Positions 60,557-64,000 of a stretch of 64,000 bases of DNA are shown here, piece after piece (the stretch's first letter is position 1; every line of letters starts with the position of its first letter). Below the pieces are notes generated by a model. The model worked only from the letters and a program-made list of their open reading frames with translations, was not told where the DNA came from and did not search any database. Position numbers and translations under genes: made by a program. Source of the DNA: DASSQJ01 sp963726295. GTDB taxonomy: Bacteria; Actinomycetota; Actinomycetes; Actinomycetales; Dermatophilaceae. The stretch covers positions 992,001 to 1,056,000 of the forward strand of contig CAVSBW010000001.1 in NCBI GenBank assembly GCA_963726295.1. Direction: 5' to 3'.

Positions 60557-61591
60557 GTGACCACCCCCTCCGACTCCGTCCTCGTCCGCGCCGCCCGCGG
60601 GGAGTCCGTCCCGTACACGCCCGTCTGGTTCATGCGGCAGGCCGGGCGCTCGCTTCCCGAGTACCGCCGGGTGCGCGAGGGCGTCGGGATGCTCGAGTCG
60701 TGCCGGCGCCCGGAGCTCGTCACCGAGATCACCCTCCAGCCGGTACGGCGGCACGGCGTGGACGCCGCCATCTTCTTCTCCGACATCGTCGTGCCGCTCG
60801 CGGCCGTGGGCGTCGACCTCGACATCGTCCAGGGAGTCGGGCCGGTGGTCGCCGAGCCGTTCCGGACGCGGGCCGACCTCGACCGCCTGCCTGAGCTGAC
60901 CCCCGACCTCGTTCCCGACATCACCGAGTCGGTGCGCCTGCTCGTGGCCGAGCTCGGTGCCACACCGCTCATCGGCTTCGCCGGGGCCCCGTTCACCCTC
61001 GCGTCGTACCTCGTCGAGGGCGGACCCTCGCGCAACCACGAGCACACCAAGGCGCTCATGCACGGCGACCCCGGGCTTTGGGACGACCTGTGCGCCCGGC
61101 TCGCGCAGATCTCGGGCGCGTTCCTGCGGGTGCAGGGCGAGGCCGGCGCCTCCGCCCTCCAGCTGTTCGACTCCTGGGCCGGCGCGCTGAGCCGTCACGA
61201 CTACACCCGCTTCGTGCAGCACCACTCCGCGGCCGCCCTGTCGGCGGTGGCGGACCTCGACGTGCCGCGCATCCACTTCGGCGTCGGGACCGGCGAGCTG
61301 CTCACCCTCATGGGCGAGGCCGGGGCCGACGTCGTCGGCGTCGACTACCGCGTCTCGCTCACCGACGCCCTCGAGCGCACCGGTGGGCGCTGGCCCCTCC
61401 AGGGGAACCTCGACCCGGCGCTGCTCTTCGCGCCGTGGGAGCCGCTGGAGCGGCGGGTCCGCGAGATCGTCGAGGAGGGCCGGGCCGCGCCGGGACACGT
61501 CTTCAACCTCGGCCACGGGGTGCTGCCGCAGACCGACCCCGACGTGCTGACCCGCGTCGTCGAGCTCGTGCACGAGGTGTCCGGCCGGTGA
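60557..61591 (+). CDS. hemE: Uroporphyrinogen decarboxylase
   Basis: A 344-residue enzyme that removes four carboxyls from uroporphyrinogen III to give coproporphyrinogen III. Landmarks: VWFMRQAGRSLPEYR (active-site arginines), IFFSDIVVPLAAVGVDLDIV (catalytic aspartate), IGFAGAPFTLASYLVEGGPS and VFNLGHGVLPQTDPDVLTRV. GTG 60557 is favoured because a GAGGAT -10-like box sits seven bases before it; ATG and GTG starts slightly upstream are possible. Its stop overlaps the next GTG by two bases. CgoX lies 1.6 kb downstream. Confidence 0.95.
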   Translation: MTTPSDSVLVRAARGESVPYTPVWFMRQAGRSLPEYRRVREGVGMLESCRRPELVTEITLQPVRRHGVDAAIFFSDIVVPLAAVGVDLDIVQGVGPVVAEPFRTRADLDRLPELTPDLVPDITESVRLLVAELGATPLIGFAGAPFTLASYLVEGGPSRNHEHTKALMHGDPGLWDDLCARLAQISGAFLRVQGEAGASALQLFDSWAGALSRHDYTRFVQHHSAAALSAVADLDVPRIHFGVGTGELLTLMGEAGADVVGVDYRVSLTDALERTGGRWPLQGNLDPALLFAPWEPLERRVREIVEEGRAAPGHVFNLGHGVLPQTDPDVLTRVVELVHEVSGR

Positions 61592-62076
61592 CGCCCCGGG
61601 CCGGCGTGCCCGGTGCCGACGAGCGGCTGGCGCTCGAGGCCTTCGTCGACGAGCACCGCGAGATGCTGCGGACCTGCCTCGACGGCCTCACCGAGGAGCA
61701 GGCCCGCCGCCGGCTCGTGCCGTCGGCGACGACGCTGCTCGGCCTGGTCAAGCACGCCGCCTTCGTCGAGCGGGTGTGGTTCGACGAGGCGGTGACCGGC
61801 CGCACGAGGCGCGACATCGGCATCCCCGAGACCGTCGACGAGTCGTTCGCGCTCACCCACGACGACACCGTGGCCTCGGTCACCGCGGCGCACCGCGAGG
61901 CCTGCGTGGACTCCCGTCGCGCGGTGGCCGGGCTGGCACCGGACGACGTGCTCGGCGGCAACCGGCGCGGCGACCTGACCCTGCGGTGGGTCCTGCTCCA
62001 CGTCCTGCGCGAGCTGGCCCAGCACTGCGGCCACGCCGACATCCTCCGGGAGCAGGTGCTCGCGGAGGGTGCCTGA
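61588..62076 (+). CDS. DinB-fold (DUF664) protein
   Basis: A 162-residue four-helix-bundle protein of the DinB/DUF664 group, related to bacillithiol/mycothiol-dependent thiol transferases. Conserved elements: EAFVDEHREMLRTCLDGLTE, TLLGLVKHAAFVERVWFDEA and LTLRWVLLHVLRELAQHCGH; the histidines at HAAFVE and QHCGHAD fit the metal site of the family. Despite the name it is unrelated to DNA polymerase IV. GTG 61588 overlaps the hemE stop, so it is translationally coupled. A role in detoxification or thiol transfer is inferred from the fold only. Confidence 0.88.
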   Translation: MTPRAGVPGADERLALEAFVDEHREMLRTCLDGLTEEQARRRLVPSATTLLGLVKHAAFVERVWFDEAVTGRTRRDIGIPETVDESFALTHDDTVASVTAAHREACVDSRRAVAGLAPDDVLGGNRRGDLTLRWVLLHVLRELAQHCGHADILREQVLAEGA

Positions 62077-62079
62077 CGG

Positions 62080-63051
62080 TCAGGCGGTCGGGGCGCTCGG
62101 GGCTGCCGGCGCGGGCGTGCGCGACCGGCGACGCCACCACAGCACGGAGGGGACGACCACCACGGCCGCGGCCAGGGCGAAGGGCAGCAGCGCGCCCAGG
62201 ACGGTCAGCAGCACGGTGACGGACGTGCGGAAGGCACCCCAGCCGGCGGTCAGCCCGGCGAGGAAGCCGTTGTCGTCGGGCTCGGCGACAGGGACGTCGA
62301 CCGTGGTGAGCCGCACGGAGACGGGGGAGAGGGCCACCTGGCTGTCGAGCGCCTTGAGGGTGCTCTCCAGCGCCTCGAGGTCGGCCTGGCGGCGGGAGAG
62401 CTCGGACTCGAGGGCCACGACGTCGCCGATCTTGGTCGCCTTCGACATCAGCGCGCGCACCCGCTCGACGCTGGCCCGCGCGGACTTCACGCGCGAGTCG
62501 GTGTCGGCGTACTGCGCGGTGACGTCGTCGGTCGAGACCGCCCGGGAGAGGACGGTGCCCACGCCGGCGAGGCGGTCGAGGGTGGCGTCGAGCTCGTCGG
62601 CGGGGACGGAGACGGTGATGGTGCCGGTCGAGGTGCTCGGGACCGACCCGCCGGTCGCGGCGTCGCCCTCGGGCTCGACGGGCATCGGCTCGGGGTCGGT
62701 GGAGATGTTCTCGGAGGTGACGACGCCGCCGGCCGTGGTGGCGATGTCGCGAACCGCGGCGGCCGCCTCCTCAACATCTTCGACCTGCACCGACAGGTCG
62801 GCACGGCGCACGACCTTCTGCTGGGCGACCGCCGGGTCCACCGAGGTGACGCCGCCCACCGCCTTCTGGGGGGCGCCGGCCGCGTCGGACGCCGTGGTGT
62901 CGGCGCCGTCTCCGGCCTCGACGGACATGGCACCCGACGCCGAGTCCACTGCACCCGAGTCGTCGGCACTGCAGGCCGTGAGGGCGGCGAGGGCGAGGAG
63001 GCCGGCGGCGGCGCTCGCGGCGAGTCGTGACCTGGGGGATGTGGTGGGCAT
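62080..63051 (-). CDS. DUF4349 lipoprotein
   Basis: A 323-residue lipoprotein from ATG 63049-63051 behind AAGGAG. The signal peptide RLAASAAAGLLALAALTAC ends in a lipobox. The mature part has VVRRADLSVQVEDVEEAAAA (DUF4349 start), GTITVSVPADELDATLDRLA, TKIGDVVALESELSRRQADL as a coiled-coil stretch and VALSPVSVRLTTVDVPV, followed by a C-terminal membrane helix (VTVLLTVLGALLPFALAAAV). It is therefore anchored at both ends in the membrane. Function is unknown; some relatives act as envelope sensors. It converges with the DinB-fold gene. Confidence 0.9.
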   Translation of the reverse strand: MPTTSPRSRLAASAAAGLLALAALTACSADDSGAVDSASGAMSVEAGDGADTTASDAAGAPQKAVGGVTSVDPAVAQQKVVRRADLSVQVEDVEEAAAAVRDIATTAGGVVTSENISTDPEPMPVEPEGDAATGGSVPSTSTGTITVSVPADELDATLDRLAGVGTVLSRAVSTDDVTAQYADTDSRVKSARASVERVRALMSKATKIGDVVALESELSRRQADLEALESTLKALDSQVALSPVSVRLTTVDVPVAEPDDNGFLAGLTAGWGAFRTSVTVLLTVLGALLPFALAAAVVVVPSVLWWRRRSRTPAPAAPSAPTA

Positions 63052-63228
63052 CGCTGACTCCTTCGTCGGTCCTGCGGTCTCCCGTGGGGCGCCCCGGGTG
63101 ACCCGAAGGTTCCCGACGCCCGGTCTCGATCCGGTCACGGTGCGGGCGCGCTGCCGTCACGAGCTCGCGGCGTTCGGGTCACGGGTGCCGGGACCGGGCG
63201 GCGCACGCGTGCGTGAGACGCTGGGAGC

Positions 63229-64000
63229 ATGCCCGCCGCCACCCTCGCGACCCGCCCGCACGTGGTCGTGGTCGGGGGTGGGGTCGCCGGTCTGGCCGCT
63301 GCGCTCGAGGTGCTGGGGCGGCGCCCGGACGTGCGGCTCACGGTGCTCGAGGGCGCCGACCGGGTCGGGGGCAAGCTGCGGCTCGAGCCGGTGGCCGGAC
63401 ACCTCGTCGACGTCGGCGCCGAGGCGATGCTGGCGCTGCGGCCGGAGGCGGTCGACCTCGTCGGGCGTGTGGGCGGCAGGGCCGACCTCGTGGCGCCGGC
63501 GACCACCACGGCGTCCGTGTGGTCGCGCGGCGAGCTGCACCCGCTCCCGCGGGCCACGCTCATGGGTGTGCCCACGGACCCCGAGGCGGCTCGTGGTGTC
63601 CTCACGGCCGACGAGGTGGCGAGGGTGCGCGAGGAGCGGTCCTGGCCGGGGGGTGCGCTGACCGAGGACGTCTCGGTCAGCGAGTACGTCGGCACCCGCC
63701 TGGGGTCCGCCGTCGTCGACCGCCTCGTCGAGCCGCTGCTCGGCGGGGTCTACGCCGGGCACGCCTCGAGGCTGTCGCTACAGGCGACGATGCCGGCGCT
63801 GTGGGAGCGGGCCACCGTCGGCGAGAGCATCACGACCGCGGCCCCGCCCGCCGCCGGACGGGCGTCGAACGGGTCCGGGCGCCCGGTGTTCGCCGGGTTG
63901 CGCGGTGGGGTCGGACGGCTGCCCGGGATGCTGGCTGCTGCGCTGGCCGACCTCGGTGCCGACATCCGCACCTCGGCCGTGGTCCGGGGGCTCGAGCGGA
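63229..64000 (+). CDS. hemG: Coproporphyrinogen III oxidase (HemG/HemY type), 3' end beyond window
   Basis: The first 257 residues of an FAD-dependent oxidase (cgoX in the coproporphyrin-dependent pathway). ATG 63229 starts a frame that stays open to the window end. The dinucleotide-binding motif is HVVVVGGGVAGLAAALEVLG, followed by EGADRVGGKLRLEPVAGHLV and VGAEAMLALRPEAVDLV, with DRLVEPLLGGVYAGHASRLS as expected for HemY/HemG proteins. It would oxidise coproporphyrinogen III to coproporphyrin III for the ferrochelatase at 27391. A chdC/hemQ gene is expected just downstream (inference from other actinobacteria). GACGCT six bases before the ATG suggests a leaderless start. Confidence 0.92.
   Translation, partial: MPAATLATRPHVVVVGGGVAGLAAALEVLGRRPDVRLTVLEGADRVGGKLRLEPVAGHLVDVGAEAMLALRPEAVDLVGRVGGRADLVAPATTTASVWSRGELHPLPRATLMGVPTDPEAARGVLTADEVARVREERSWPGGALTEDVSVSEYVGTRLGSAVVDRLVEPLLGGVYAGHASRLSLQATMPALWERATVGESITTAAPPAAGRASNGSGRPVFAGLRGGVGRLPGMLAAALADLGADIRTSAVVRGLER

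Noticed and set aside
61588..62076. DinB-fold protein as a DNA-damage polymerase
   Set aside because: It is the four-helix DUF664 fold, with a short length and metal histidines, not a Y-family polymerase.

Overview
The window is a 64 kb piece of an actinobacterial chromosome. GC is very high, GTG starts are frequent, many genes sit directly on TANNNT -10 boxes with no leader, and the family content is actinobacterial (DnaE2 cassette with DUF6504 and SAV_6107 HEPN genes, SepH, DUF4193, DUF3710, DUF3159, DUF3000, DUF7455). Gene order and the presence of ParE/ParC suggest Micrococcales, perhaps an Intrasporangiaceae-type organism; that placement is inference. I saw no tRNA, rRNA, insertion sequence, prophage or CRISPR array.

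Region by region: (1) 1-2.5 kb holds small accessory genes, two of them apparently frameshifted. (2) 2.5-7.4 kb is a LexA-boxed mutagenesis operon, DUF6504 - HEPN - dnaE2, followed by a methyltransferase gene and dinB (Pol IV). (3) 11-20.3 kb holds topoisomerase IV genes parE and parC, separated by a LacI regulator and a three-gene sugar ABC uptake operon that contains two strong hairpins and has no ATPase gene. (4) 20.3-28.5 kb holds a nitroreductase, a GNAT/acyl-CoA-synthetase fusion (Pat-type), DUF5998, a phosphodiesterase-like protein, thymidine kinase, SepH and coproporphyrin ferrochelatase. (5) 28.5-37.9 kb is a conserved actinobacterial string: inositol monophosphatase, DUF4193, dUTPase, DUF3710, OB-fold protein, DUF3159, two RCK/TrkA proteins, a KimA-like potassium permease and a TRAM RNA methyltransferase. 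(6) 37.9-45.8 kb holds a glutamine-synthetase-like/isochorismatase-like operon, aconitase with an 18-bp palindrome in its promoter region, a small gene whose start lies inside a perfect LexA box, dxs, and the fused remains of a methyltransferase and a TetR regulator. (7) 45.8-52 kb holds an HTH-MurA fusion overlapping a monooxygenase gene, two poorly characterised membrane proteins and an MMPL transporter. (8) 52-64 kb holds fadB/fadA, a flavin-binding protein, ArsR-VOC, a GNAT, RNase D, DUF3000, an EamA transporter, hemE, a DinB-fold protein, a DUF4349 lipoprotein and the start of coproporphyrinogen oxidase.

Functional threads: SOS mutagenesis (two perfect LexA boxes, dnaE2, Pol IV, plus an SOS-type gene of unknown function), potassium homeostasis (two RCK proteins beside a KimA-like permease), coproporphyrin-dependent heme synthesis (hemE, cgoX/hemY, cpfC/hemH), nucleotide metabolism (tdk, dut) and fatty-acid oxidation. 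Most of the window is ordinary housekeeping. The least explained parts are the LexA-boxed small gene at 43.0 kb, the HEPN protein of the dnaE2 operon, the HTH-MurA/monooxygenase pair and the operator-like palindromes.
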